Below, piece by piece: positions 17,274 to 26,059 of a stretch of 64,000 nt of DNA; within the stretch, counting starts at the first letter, position 1, and each line of letters opens with the position of its first letter. The notes under the pieces were generated by a model that ran no database searches, was not told the DNA's origin, and worked only from the letters and a program-made list of their open reading frames with translations. The DNA is from Nocardioides perillae (GTDB lineage Bacteria > Actinomycetota > Actinomycetes > Propionibacteriales > Nocardioidaceae): positions 1,364,001 through 1,428,000 of the forward strand of contig NZ_JACCAC010000001.1 in assembly GCF_013409425.1 (NCBI RefSeq), written 5' to 3'. The translations under genes were made by a program, and so were the position numbers.

Positions 17274-18605
17274 ATGAAGCTCGATGCCCACCTCGGCGTC
17301 GACGTCGTCGCCCACGAGGCCGACGACACCGTCGACGTCCTGCTCCACCTCGAAGCGCCCACGGCGCACACCGTCGACCGCGCGCCCAGCACGCTGCAGG
17401 TCGTGCTCGACCGCAGCGGCTCGATGGCCGGCCGTCCGCTCGACGGCGCCAAGCGGGCCCTCGTCGCCCTCGTCGAGCGGCTCGAGCCGACCGACAACCT
17501 CGGTCTTGTCGTCTTCGACGACACCGCCGAGGTGGTGGTGCCCGCCGGACCGCTCACCGACAAGGCCGGGGTGCTCGACCGCATCCGCGCCGTCCGGCCC
17601 GGCGGCACCACCGACCTGAGCGCCGGCTACGTCCGGGCGCTCCGCGAGGTGAAGCGTGTGTTCGCCGAGCCGTGGGACGTGCTGTTCCCCGACGGCGATG
17701 ACCCGCAGGCCACCACCGGCCGCGCAGGAGCGACGGTGCTGATCATCAGCGACGGTCACGTCAACGCCGGGCTGCGCGACGTTGACCGGTTCGCCGACCT
17801 CGCCCGCGCGGCGTACGCGGACCGGGTGACGACCACGACCCTCGGCTACGGCGAGGGCTACGACGAGACGTTGCTCAGCGCGCTGGCGCGCGGCGGCAGC
17901 GGCAACCACGTCTTCGCCGCCGACCCCGACGCCGCCGGGGCGGCGATCGCCCAGGAGGTGGACGGCCTGCTGGAGAAGGTGGCGCTGGCCGCGTCGTTGA
18001 CGGTGCGGTTCGCGCCCGAGGTGGCGATGCTGCGGCTCTTCAACGACCTGCCCGCCCAGCAGGTCGGCGACGGAGCCGTCATGGTCGAGCTGGGTGACCT
18101 GTGGTCCGGGGAGGCGCGCAAGCTGCTGCTGCGGCTGCACGTCCCGGCGATGCCGGCCCTCGGGCTGGCGCAGGTCGCCTCCCTTGACCTGCAGTGGGTC
18201 GAGCTGCCGGGTCTCGTCGAGCACACCGTGTCGCTGCCGATCAGCGTCAACGTGGTGCCGGGCGACGAGGCGGCGCAGCGGGTCCCCGACCCGACCGTGC
18301 GCTCGGAGGTGCTCTTCCAGGAGGCCCAGGAGGCCAAGCGCAAAGCGTCGGAGGCGTTCGAGCGGGGCGACCTCGACGTCGGCCGCACCTACCTCGGTGA
18401 GACCGAGCTGCTCCTCGACGGGGCCGCCGGGCTGCTCGACGGCGCCGGCAAGGCCGAGCTGGACGCCGAGCGCGCCGACGTGCGACGGATGCAGCAGCTC
18501 AGCACGGAGGCGCCGCCGACCCACGTGTCGAAGCTGACGCGGGCCAGCTACCACCAGCAGAACCGCAAGCGCGGTCGGCGCCGCGAGTCGGACGGTGGCC
18601 AGTGA
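17274..18605 (+). CDS. von Willebrand factor type A domain protein
   Basis: 443 aa, ATG start with a GGGGGA ribosome site. The vWA domain starts at about residue 40 with the full MIDAS motif DRSGS (46-50), a conserved Thr in GGTTDLSAG (about 118), and VLIISDGHVNAG (about 160), so it should bind a divalent metal and a protein ligand. A beta-rich domain follows and then a helical, Arg-rich C-terminus. No signal peptide, so cytosolic. The stop overlaps the start of the ADP-ribosylglycohydrolase gene by 4 bases. vWA proteins in such clusters usually act as scaffolds or with AAA ATPases, but no MoxR ATPase is adjacent. The 246 bases upstream (17028-17273) show no gene. Confidence 0.82.
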   Translation: MKLDAHLGVDVVAHEADDTVDVLLHLEAPTAHTVDRAPSTLQVVLDRSGSMAGRPLDGAKRALVALVERLEPTDNLGLVVFDDTAEVVVPAGPLTDKAGVLDRIRAVRPGGTTDLSAGYVRALREVKRVFAEPWDVLFPDGDDPQATTGRAGATVLIISDGHVNAGLRDVDRFADLARAAYADRVTTTTLGYGEGYDETLLSALARGGSGNHVFAADPDAAGAAIAQEVDGLLEKVALAASLTVRFAPEVAMLRLFNDLPAQQVGDGAVMVELGDLWSGEARKLLLRLHVPAMPALGLAQVASLDLQWVELPGLVEHTVSLPISVNVVPGDEAAQRVPDPTVRSEVLFQEAQEAKRKASEAFERGDLDVGRTYLGETELLLDGAAGLLDGAGKAELDAERADVRRMQQLSTEAPPTHVSKLTRASYHQQNRKRGRRRESDGGQ

Positions 18606-20125
18606 GCCCGATGCGCCCGGTGGAGCCGACGCGGCTGACCACCTCGCAGACCGACCGCGCCGCCGGGGTGCTGCTCACCGCTGCGTGTGGTGACGCGCTC
18701 GGCGTGCCCTACGAGTTCGCCCGCCCGCCGGCTGCCGACGAGCTCGCCGAGATGCTCGGGGGCGGCCTGGGCGACGGCGCGCCGGGGGAGTGGAGCGACG
18801 ACACCGCGATGGCCGCTGCTATCGGCCGGGTCGCGGCGACCGGGGCCAACCTGACGAAGCGCGAGGCGCTCGACGAGGTCGCGCTCGGGTTTCTCCAGTG
18901 GTTCGACGGCGGCCCGCCCGACGTCGGCATCCAGACCTCCGCCGTGCTGACGGCGAGCGCGCGGCGGCTGGCGGCCGAGGGTGGTCCGCCGTCCGAGGTC
19001 CTGGCCGCCGAGGCTGCGGCCTACGCCGAGCGCAACCCGCGCTCGGCCGGCAACGGCGCGCTCATGCGCACCGGCCCGGTGGCGCTGGCCCACCTGCGTG
19101 ACCGGGACGCGTGTGCCCGCGCGGCCCGCGCTGTTGCCGAACTGACCCACGCCGACCCGCTGGCGGGTGACTCGTGCGTGCTGTGGTCGGAGGCTGTCCG
19201 CGCGGCGGTGGTCGACGGCCGGCTCGACGTCGAGGCCGGGCTCGACCTCATCCCGGGCGAGCGCCGCGAGCAGTGGGCGGCGTGGCTCGCCGAGGCGCAG
19301 GACGTGTTGCCCGACGGGGAGGTGCCCGGGCGGCGCTTCACACCCAACGGGTTCACGGTCACGGCGCTGCAGGCGGCGGTCGCTGCGGTCACGGGCACGC
19401 CGGTGCCTGACCTGCGACCGCGCGAGGCGTCGTACCCGTGCCTGCACCTGCAGCACGCGCTGCACGCAGCGGTGCGCATCGGTGACGACACCGACTCGGT
19501 CGCGGCGATCGCCGGGGCGTTGCTCGGTGCACGGTGGGGCGCGAGCGCGGTGCCGTGGCGCTGGCGCCGGCTCGTCCACGGCTGGCCCGGGCTCGACGGG
19601 CGTGACCTCGTCTCGCTGGCGACGAAGGCGGCCCGCGGCGGTCGGCTCGACAGCAAGGGGTGGCCGGACGTCGACGACGTGCCCTACGACGAGTACGCCT
19701 CGCCTCACGTCGTGCTGCACCCCTACGACGACGGCGTGGTGATCGGGACGACGCGCACTCGCGGCGCGGGCGTCGACGCGGTCGTCTCGATGTGCCGGGT
19801 GGGCCGCGCGCAGGCGTGCTTCGACGGCGCGACCGAGCTGGTCGAGTCGCGGCTCATGGACGCCGAGGACCGCGACGCCAACCCCAACCTCCACTTCGTC
19901 CTGGCCGACACCGCCGACGCGGTGCGTGGGCTGCGGGCGGAGGGCAAGCGGGTGCTGCTGCACTGCGTCGCCGCCCAGCAGCGGACGCCGAGCGCGGCCG
20001 TCGCGTACGCCGTCATGCTCGGCGCCGACCCGGAGGAGGCGCGCGAGCGGGTGCTCGCGGTGTTGAACGAGGCGCGAGGGTACGGGCGGGTGTGGGAGGC
20101 GGCGGGGGAGGTGCTGGCCCGCTGA
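18602..20125 (+). CDS. ADP-ribosylglycohydrolase fused to a Cys-dependent phosphatase
   Basis: 507 aa. Residues about 15-330 form a DraG/ARH-type ADP-ribosylglycohydrolase: GDALGVPYEF, the metal-binding WSDDTAM (SDDT 65-68) and the second metal motif IGDDTDSVAAIAG (about 294-306). These remove ADP-ribose from proteins or nucleic acids. Residues about 355-507 are a dual-specificity/rhodanese-like phosphatase with CX5R loop HCVAAQQRTPS (Cys455, Arg461). The fusion unites the two enzyme types after which ARPP-1 is named, and an ARPP-1 gene is 2.3 kb upstream. Start is GTG 18602 (4-base overlap with the vWA stop) or ATG 18611. Both active sites look intact. The natural substrate cannot be told from sequence. 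Confidence 0.88.
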   Translation: MSPMRPVEPTRLTTSQTDRAAGVLLTAACGDALGVPYEFARPPAADELAEMLGGGLGDGAPGEWSDDTAMAAAIGRVAATGANLTKREALDEVALGFLQWFDGGPPDVGIQTSAVLTASARRLAAEGGPPSEVLAAEAAAYAERNPRSAGNGALMRTGPVALAHLRDRDACARAARAVAELTHADPLAGDSCVLWSEAVRAAVVDGRLDVEAGLDLIPGERREQWAAWLAEAQDVLPDGEVPGRRFTPNGFTVTALQAAVAAVTGTPVPDLRPREASYPCLHLQHALHAAVRIGDDTDSVAAIAGALLGARWGASAVPWRWRRLVHGWPGLDGRDLVSLATKAARGGRLDSKGWPDVDDVPYDEYASPHVVLHPYDDGVVIGTTRTRGAGVDAVVSMCRVGRAQACFDGATELVESRLMDAEDRDANPNLHFVLADTADAVRGLRAEGKRVLLHCVAAQQRTPSAAVAYAVMLGADPEEARERVLAVLNEARGYGRVWEAAGEVLAR

Positions 20126-20327
20126 AGGGTCCGGATTCGGCGCCCGGCGTTGTTCGTTCTGGCTGTCCGCTTGCCGTCGGCGCCGCTCCGGCGTGCCCTT
20201 TTCAGCACCGAGCAAACTCTTGGCGTCGAATTGCGTCATGTTTGGACTGTGGGCGCGTGTCACCCACGTTCGGCACGGGAACGGCCCGTGTCTCGGGATC
20301 ACGGCCAAGGCCGCGGAGGGGTATGTC

Positions 20328-20957
20328 GTGCGTGTGTTGGTGAGGGCCGTCTCGGTCCTGCTGATCGGCGGGGTCCTGGCAATCGGAGGGGTCGTTGCGC
20401 TGACCGCTGTCGGCCTGGTCGATTTCAAGTGGCCGTTTTCCACCACGACCATCGACCGGAGTCAGCCGGTGCTGCTCGAGTCCGTGCAGGACGTCAATCG
20501 TTACGTCGGCGCTGTCGGGAACCTCGAGGTGGTTGTCGACCTGGAGCGAGACGTTGAGTGGTTGCCCGGTTTCCTAGCCGGTGAGCGTTCCCTCTTCGTC
20601 GCCGCTGGCACAGTGGACGCGTACGTTGATCTGGCGAGCCTGGAGGCCGGTGACCTCGTCGTGTCCGACGACCGCACCAAGGTCACCATCACCCTCCCGT
20701 CCGCGGTGCTGGGCGAGCCAAATCTCGACCAGGATCGCACCTACTTGTTCGACCAGGAACGGGGCGTCCTGGACCGTCTTGAAGATGCCCTTTCGACGCC
20801 GGATCAGCAGGAGCTCTATCAGGAAGCGGAGTCGAAGATCGGCGCCGCGGCGGAGGCGTCCGATTTGAAGGATCAGGCCGAGGCCAACACCGAGGCGATG
20901 CTGGTCGGCATGTTCGCCGGGATGGACATGACGACAACGGTCACCTTCGATGAGTGA
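20328..20957 (+). CDS. DUF4230 membrane-anchored protein
   Basis: 209 aa, GTG start 6 bases after GGAGGGG. One N-terminal membrane helix (about 6-28, VSVLLIGGVLAIGGVVAL) is followed by an extracytoplasmic or membrane-proximal DUF4230 domain: LESVQDVNRYVGAVGNLEV, then VAAGTVDAYVDL and VTITLPSAVLGEP, and a helical end rich in Glu/Ala. DUF4230 has no known function. The stop overlaps a GTG that could start the next gene. Composition is somewhat lower in GC than the region before it. The 202 bases upstream (20126-20327) carry no gene and should hold the promoter. Confidence 0.78.
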   Translation: MRVLVRAVSVLLIGGVLAIGGVVALTAVGLVDFKWPFSTTTIDRSQPVLLESVQDVNRYVGAVGNLEVVVDLERDVEWLPGFLAGERSLFVAAGTVDAYVDLASLEAGDLVVSDDRTKVTITLPSAVLGEPNLDQDRTYLFDQERGVLDRLEDALSTPDQQELYQEAESKIGAAAEASDLKDQAEANTEAMLVGMFAGMDMTTTVTFDE

Positions 20958-21013
20958 ACGCATTGACTGACCGCGGCCCGCTGGGTCGGCATGACGAGAA
21001 CGGGGGAATCGCG

Positions 21014-22297
21014 GTGGCTGGGAACGAAGCAGCGGAGCGTGTCGAACTACAGGTGATCGCCGACGACGACGGTGTGGCGGTGCTCGGTCCGCCGGCCGAG
21101 GTCGAACGCTTCCTCGTCGCGGAGGGACTGGTCGACGCCCGGCCGCTCGAGCTCTCCCGACTGCATGGAGCGGCCAGCGTGGGTGGTGCCGTCGCCCAAG
21201 CCGGCTCGAGCATCGCGGCGGACTCCGGTCGCTGGGTCAAGCTGACCAAGGAGTCGGCGAAGGCGATCGAGCGACACGGGCTCCGACAGAGCTCGAAGAG
21301 CGGCCTGACGACCGGCGTCATCAGGGGCCCGAAGGGTCAGGTGAAGGGGTTCGTCGAGTTCGCCAGGGGACCGGGGGCGTCGCTCACCAACCCGGCGGTG
21401 CTCGCGGGTGCTGCGGGGATCATGAGCCAACTCGCCATGCAGCAGGCGATGGACGAGATCACCGACTACCTCCAGCGCATCGACGCCAAGCTCGACGACG
21501 TCCTGCAGGCGCAGAAGGATTCGGTCGTGGCGAGGCTCGTCGGATCGGGCTTCGTCATCGACGAGGCGGTCACCGTGCGCAACCGGCGCGGCCGCGTCGA
21601 CGAGGTGACGTGGTCGAAGGTGCAAGCAGTGCCATCGACCATCGCGGAGGTGCAGGGTTATGCGTTGGCGCAGCTCGACGCGCTGGCGCAGAAGCTCGAG
21701 GGTGCTCGCAGGGTCGGCACCATCGCCGACGTCGTCCAGGAGGCGGAGGGCAAGACGCAGGAGTGGCTCGCAGTCCTCGCGCGCACGTTCCAGCTCCAAG
21801 ACGGGATCGCGGTGCTCGAGCTGGACCGGGTGCTGGACGCGGCGCCGGAGGAGCTCGATGCCCACCGCACCGGGCTGCGGGAGGCACGCCAGGACCGGCT
21901 CCACCTCATCGAGCAGGCGACCCGCCGGCTGCTCGACCGGATCAGCGAAGCTGCGACGGTCGCCAACCAGAAGGTGCTCCGGCACCCGTCGGCCTCGCCC
22001 ACAGCTGTCGGCGCAGGGGAGAAGGTCACCCGGAAGATCGAGGACTTCTACGAGTTGCTCGGGTTGTCCGGCGAGCGTCGGGAGATGGAGGTGCGGCGGT
22101 GGACCACGGCTGCCGGGGAGGTCCGTGACCGGGCGCTCGAGCAGGGCGTCGACACGGCCCAAGCCGTTCGCCGCCGAGGTGGTGCCGTGGCGGGCACCGC
22201 TCGCGACGGCGCCCGAGATGCTCGCGTTCGGCTCGGAGCGCGGTTGAAGCTCGTGCGTGGCGCCGGTCCAGACGAAGTGGACGACCCCGACGAGTGA
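21014..22297 (+). CDS. Uncharacterised protein with hydrophobic helix and coiled coils
   Basis: 427 aa from GTG 21014, which has GGGGGA 6 bases upstream; an earlier GTG (20954) would overlap the DUF4230 stop and cannot be ruled out. A small N-terminal beta-alpha domain (ELQVIADDDGVAVLGPP) is followed by a hydrophobic helix (NPAVLAGAAGIMSQLAMQ, about 134-151) and then DEITDYLQRIDAKLDDVLQAQ, a heptad coiled coil. The rest is long helices. I recognise the type as a conserved actinobacterial hypothetical but know no function. It is coupled to the DUF4230 gene and may form a membrane complex with it. Confidence 0.7.
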   Translation: MAGNEAAERVELQVIADDDGVAVLGPPAEVERFLVAEGLVDARPLELSRLHGAASVGGAVAQAGSSIAADSGRWVKLTKESAKAIERHGLRQSSKSGLTTGVIRGPKGQVKGFVEFARGPGASLTNPAVLAGAAGIMSQLAMQQAMDEITDYLQRIDAKLDDVLQAQKDSVVARLVGSGFVIDEAVTVRNRRGRVDEVTWSKVQAVPSTIAEVQGYALAQLDALAQKLEGARRVGTIADVVQEAEGKTQEWLAVLARTFQLQDGIAVLELDRVLDAAPEELDAHRTGLREARQDRLHLIEQATRRLLDRISEAATVANQKVLRHPSASPTAVGAGEKVTRKIEDFYELLGLSGERREMEVRRWTTAAGEVRDRALEQGVDTAQAVRRRGGAVAGTARDGARDARVRLGARLKLVRGAGPDEVDDPDE

Positions 22298-22307
22298 CGA
22301 GCAGTGA

Positions 22308-22819
22308 TCAGTCGTCGCAGAGCTCGCACACGCCCGAGACCGACCGCTCGACGAAGTGGACCTCGCACGTGCCGCGCGAGCCTCGTCGCGGCTCGTGCCA
22401 CCGCCACCCCCGTGCGCCTTGAACCACGGCAGCTCGACCAACGGGCGACCCTTCGCATCGACGTACCCCTTGCCGATCCACGCGGCGACCTGGCCGTCGC
22501 CGGCGAGCGCGATGTAGGAGCCGCTCGACGGGATCCAGACCAGCTCCCAGGTGACGCCTTGGAGCGCGTCGCGGATGAGGCGCTTGGCCTGGTCCGACCG
22601 GTGGCCGAAGGCCTCGAAGGCCGCCTCGATGTCGAAGTACTGCCGCCCGACGCCTGCGACCTCCTTCTCGCAGTGGCTGCGCAGTCCGTTCTGGTCGACC
22701 TGTGCGGGGGTGGCCTCGGTCAGCTCCGAGTCAGCGAAGAGGTGAGGACAGGCACGGATGTGCACCTTGCCCCGCGGGTTGGTGCCGAACAACGGCTCTC
22801 GGCTCAGGTCGGCGGTCAC
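22308..22819 (-). pseudogene. Small zinc-binding protein with a frameshift
   Basis: From GTG 22819 the frame runs through HIRACPHLFADSE and WELVWIPSSGSYIALAGDG to VELPWFKAHGG. It then drops out of a coding-like pattern at a run of five Cs on the plus strand (22407-22411). A shift of one base restores a convincing end, RGTCEVHF...GVCELCDD and stop at 22308, giving C-x2-H...C-x2-C zinc ligands. The unshifted frame runs on antisense to the next gene without conserved features. Either a genuine inactivating frameshift, a slippage site, or a homopolymer error. Function unknown. Confidence 0.55.
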
Positions 22820-22927
22820 CCTGCAGAGTCTCCGCCGCCTGGAGGCGGGCGGCGTCATCCTCGCGGGTCCGACTGTCGGTGGTCACCCCTAGCGTGGACC
22901 TCGGGTCGAGATGAAGGGGGATGGCTC

Positions 22928-24319
22928 ATGGGGGATGCACGACAGGCGTCGTGGGGGCGCGCGGTGGACGCGGCGTGGCTCGCGTTCCGACAGCAGCTCG
23001 CCGACCACCTCGCGGAGTTCGAGGACGGCGCGAAGCTGGTGATCGAGCTCGAGATGGGCGTCGACCACGACGACCTCGACGGGTCGCTGCCCTACGTCCA
23101 GTTCGTCGGCTGGGACGACGGCCGTCAGGTGAGGGCCGAGGTGTCGTCGCAGCACTACCTCGACCCGCGGTACGCCGTGGGACCGCACGGTGCGCAGGTG
23201 CTGCGCAGCGTGGGCTGGGAGCCGCCGACCCACGCGCCGGACGAGCAGCCCGACGACGGCTCGTCCAACTGGTGGGCGGACCACGAGCTCCGCGAGGCCG
23301 ATCTCGCGGCCTGCCGCGCCACCGTCGCCCTGCGCGACGTCTTCGGCGCGCCGCACCCGTCGTTCCTCCGCACCGACGCCCGCCTGCAGCTCACCGGCGC
23401 CGCCGGCGGCGGTGGGGCGGAGGCCACCGCCGACGAGCGTGGGGCAGGTGAGGGCGACGACGAGGAGCCGCCCGTCCGCTTCCCCCACGGGGTCGACGAG
23501 CTGCGGGGGATGGTGGTCGAGGCGCTCGGGCGGGTCGTCGACCACCCGGTGCAGCTCGACGATGACGGTGACGTCCCGCTGGTCGCCGGCCGGAGCATGC
23601 TCTTCGTGCAGGCGCTGCCGGACGAGCCGACCCTGCAGCTGTGGTCGCCGCTCGTGAGCGGGGTCGACGACCCGGACCGCGCCGCAGACGAGGTCGCCCT
23701 GCTCAACCGCGACGTCCTCTTCGGCGCGTTCGTGCTCACCGACACGGGCGACGTGCACTTCCGGCACCACCTGTGCGCGATGCCGTTCGCGCCGCTGCAG
23801 CTGCGACTGGTGGTGGCGCGGGTGCTCTCCGACCTGGACCGTCGTGCCGGCGACCTCGTGCGGCGCGTCGGCGGGACGCGGTTCTTCGACGACCTGGAGC
23901 CGGACGAGGACGACGACGTGCCGGTCCTCGAGGTGAGCGAGGGCGCCGACCCCGACGAGCACCACCACAGCCACGACGAGGCGGACGGTCGCCTCCGCGG
24001 TGAGCTGCTCGTGCTGCGCGAGCTGATCGCGGCCGGGGCCGCGGCACCCGCGACGGTGGCGGCGCTCTTCGACGGTGACCTCGAGCTGATGGCGCTCGTC
24101 GTCGACGACCTGCTCACCGACCCGCCCGCGACGCTCGACGTCGCCGACGCGGTCGCCGCGCTGCGCGGTGGCCTCGTCTTCGCCGCGGAGCGCACGGCTC
24201 GGTTGCGCTGGTCGCGGTCGGCCCGCCCGCCCGGGCGGCGGCCGCGGTCGCAGCAGCAGGAGCTGCTCACCTCCGACGACCTGGGCGAGCCGGTGCTCGA
24301 CCTCGGCGGCGATGGGTGA
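22928..24319 (+). CDS. YbjN/TY-Chap (type III chaperone-like) domain protein
   Basis: 463 aa, ATG start; the purine-rich GAAGGGGGATGG lies 5 bases upstream. The N-terminal domain (about 1-150: WGRAVDAAWLAFRQQLADHL, LPYVQFVGWDDGRQVRAEV, NWWADHELREADLAACRAT) and the middle domain (about 190-330: LRGMVVEALGRVVDHPVQLD, VLFGAFVLTDTGDVHFRHH) look like tandem YbjN/type III secretion chaperone-like folds. An acidic, His-rich linker (about 330-350) leads to a helical C-terminus. Such domains bind other proteins and occur next to conflict-system genes. It is 42 bases before the NERD-helicase gene, so one operon is likely. Confidence 0.68.
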   Translation: MGDARQASWGRAVDAAWLAFRQQLADHLAEFEDGAKLVIELEMGVDHDDLDGSLPYVQFVGWDDGRQVRAEVSSQHYLDPRYAVGPHGAQVLRSVGWEPPTHAPDEQPDDGSSNWWADHELREADLAACRATVALRDVFGAPHPSFLRTDARLQLTGAAGGGGAEATADERGAGEGDDEEPPVRFPHGVDELRGMVVEALGRVVDHPVQLDDDGDVPLVAGRSMLFVQALPDEPTLQLWSPLVSGVDDPDRAADEVALLNRDVLFGAFVLTDTGDVHFRHHLCAMPFAPLQLRLVVARVLSDLDRRAGDLVRRVGGTRFFDDLEPDEDDDVPVLEVSEGADPDEHHHSHDEADGRLRGELLVLRELIAAGAAAPATVAALFDGDLELMALVVDDLLTDPPATLDVADAVAALRGGLVFAAERTARLRWSRSARPPGRRPRSQQQELLTSDDLGEPVLDLGGDG

Positions 24320-24361
24320 GTCGCGCCGCCATGGCGGCCGTGCGCGGGAGAGGGTGACGAC

Positions 24362-26020
24362 GTGCCTCGACTGATGCCCGAGCAGCCGACCTTCACCACC
24401 GACTCCGAGCGCGAGGTGTGGGAGCGGCTGCGCGACGGGCTGGGCGACGACGACGTGCTGATCGCGGGGCTCCGTCTGACCGACGTCGACAAGGACCACG
24501 AGGCGGACCTGGTGGTGCTGATGCCCGACTTCGGGGTGCTGGTGATCGAGGTCAAGGGCAGCAGCGTCTGGTTCGACGACGGCGGGTGGTGGCAGCAGCG
24601 CGGCGGCAAGGCGCGCAGCATCGACCCCGTCACACAGGTGCGCACCACCAAGTACGCCGTCCGTGACTACGTCGCCCGCGACCCGCGGTGGCAGCGCGCC
24701 AACCACGTCTCGTGGGGCCACATGCTCGCGTTGCCCTACAGCGAGGTCGCCGACGACTTCGACGCCCCCGACTGCCCGCGGTGGGCCGTGCTCGACCGGC
24801 ACGACCAGGTCGACCTCGCCGAGCGGCTGCGGGCGATGGCGCCGCGCACCTGGCAGGGCAAGCCCCCGCCCACGGCAGAGCAGGTCGAGGTGATCGCCGA
24901 GATCCTGCACGGCCGGCCGTCGGGCACGGCGTACGACGTCAATGCCGAGTCGGACGAGCGCGCGGCCGCGGCCGACCGCCTGACCCAGGAGCAGGCGACC
25001 ATCCTCGGCGTCACCCGGCTGCTCAACCGCGTCGAGGTGCGCGGCGGCGCCGGCAGCGGCAAGACGGTCCTCGCACTGCAACAGGCCAAGCAGCTCAGCC
25101 ACGGCGGGCACGGCAAGCCGCGTCAGCGCGTCGCGCTGCTGTGCTACTCGCTCGGCCTGGCTGCCTACCTCAAGCGGGTCACCGAGTCGTGGCACCGCAA
25201 GGACCGGCCCGCCTTCGTCGGCACCTTCCACGACTTCGGTCGGCAGTGGGGAGCGCCCGAGGGCGACCGCCAGGACAGCAGCTTCTGGGAGCAGGAGCTG
25301 CCGCGGACGATGGGCGAGCTGGCCGAGGGGCTCGCCGACAAGGACCGCTACGACGCGATCATCGTCGACGAGGCGCAGGACTTCGCCGACGACTGGTGGC
25401 GCCCGGTGCTGAAGGCGTTGCGCGACGAGGAGCAGGGCGGGCTGTACGTCTACTCCGACGAGAACCAGCGCATCTTCGCCCGCTTCGGCCGCCCGCCGGT
25501 GCAGCTCGTCCCGCTCGTGCTCGATCACAACCTGCGCAACACCCGGCAGATCCACGAGTCGTTCGGCCCGCTTGCGCCGTCGCGCATGTACGCCCGCGGC
25601 GGCGACGGGCCCGCCGTGCGGTTCATCGCCGCGAGCACCGAGGACGCCGTCGAGGTGGCCGACGACGCGGTCCTCGAGCTCCTGGACGCGGGGTGGCGGC
25701 CCGAGCACGTCGCGCTGCTCACCACCGGGCAGCGCCACCCCGTGCAGGTCGAGCGCACCGAGCACCGCGACCAGGACGGCTACTGGCAGAGCTTCTGGGA
25801 CGGCGACGACGTCTTCTACGGCCACGTCCTCGGCTGCAAGGGCCTCGAGCGGCGCGCGGTCGTCCTCTGCCTCAACGAGTCGACGGTCCGCGACCGCGCT
25901 CGCGAGCGGTTGTACGTCGGGATGTCGCGCGCCACCGACCAGCTCGTCGTCGTCGGTGACCCGGCGTTCGTCCGCCAGTACGGCGGGGTCGAGGTGGCGA
26001 AGCGGCTGGGGGTCGGTTGA
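24362..26020 (+). CDS. NERD nuclease-UvrD-type helicase fusion
   Basis: 552 aa, GTG start after GAGAGGGTG. Residues about 10-130 are a NERD domain: HEADLVVLMPDFGVLVIEVKG holds the D...E-x-K nuclease motif (EVK about 63-65). A UvrD-like SF1A helicase core follows: Walker A RGGAGSGKTVL (about 226-236), motif Ia region, DEAQDFADDWW (motif II, about 335), HNLRNTRQIHE, GCKGLERRAVVLC (motif V) and LYVGMSRATDQLVV (motif VI). All main motifs are intact. NERD-helicases act on DNA, probably cutting or unwinding foreign or damaged DNA; several short defence loci include them. The YbjN-like gene upstream is the likely partner. Confidence 0.86.
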   Translation: MPRLMPEQPTFTTDSEREVWERLRDGLGDDDVLIAGLRLTDVDKDHEADLVVLMPDFGVLVIEVKGSSVWFDDGGWWQQRGGKARSIDPVTQVRTTKYAVRDYVARDPRWQRANHVSWGHMLALPYSEVADDFDAPDCPRWAVLDRHDQVDLAERLRAMAPRTWQGKPPPTAEQVEVIAEILHGRPSGTAYDVNAESDERAAAADRLTQEQATILGVTRLLNRVEVRGGAGSGKTVLALQQAKQLSHGGHGKPRQRVALLCYSLGLAAYLKRVTESWHRKDRPAFVGTFHDFGRQWGAPEGDRQDSSFWEQELPRTMGELAEGLADKDRYDAIIVDEAQDFADDWWRPVLKALRDEEQGGLYVYSDENQRIFARFGRPPVQLVPLVLDHNLRNTRQIHESFGPLAPSRMYARGGDGPAVRFIAASTEDAVEVADDAVLELLDAGWRPEHVALLTTGQRHPVQVERTEHRDQDGYWQSFWDGDDVFYGHVLGCKGLERRAVVLCLNESTVRDRARERLYVGMSRATDQLVVVGDPAFVRQYGGVEVAKRLGVG

Positions 26021-26059
26021 CACTCCCGCCACGCCTCGTCGGAACGCAGTGACGCAGCG

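Noticed and set aside
22889-26032. 1047-codon open frame on the minus strand
   Set aside because: It is antisense to the YbjN-like and NERD-helicase genes, whose motifs are clear; amino acid composition of the antisense frame is not protein-like.
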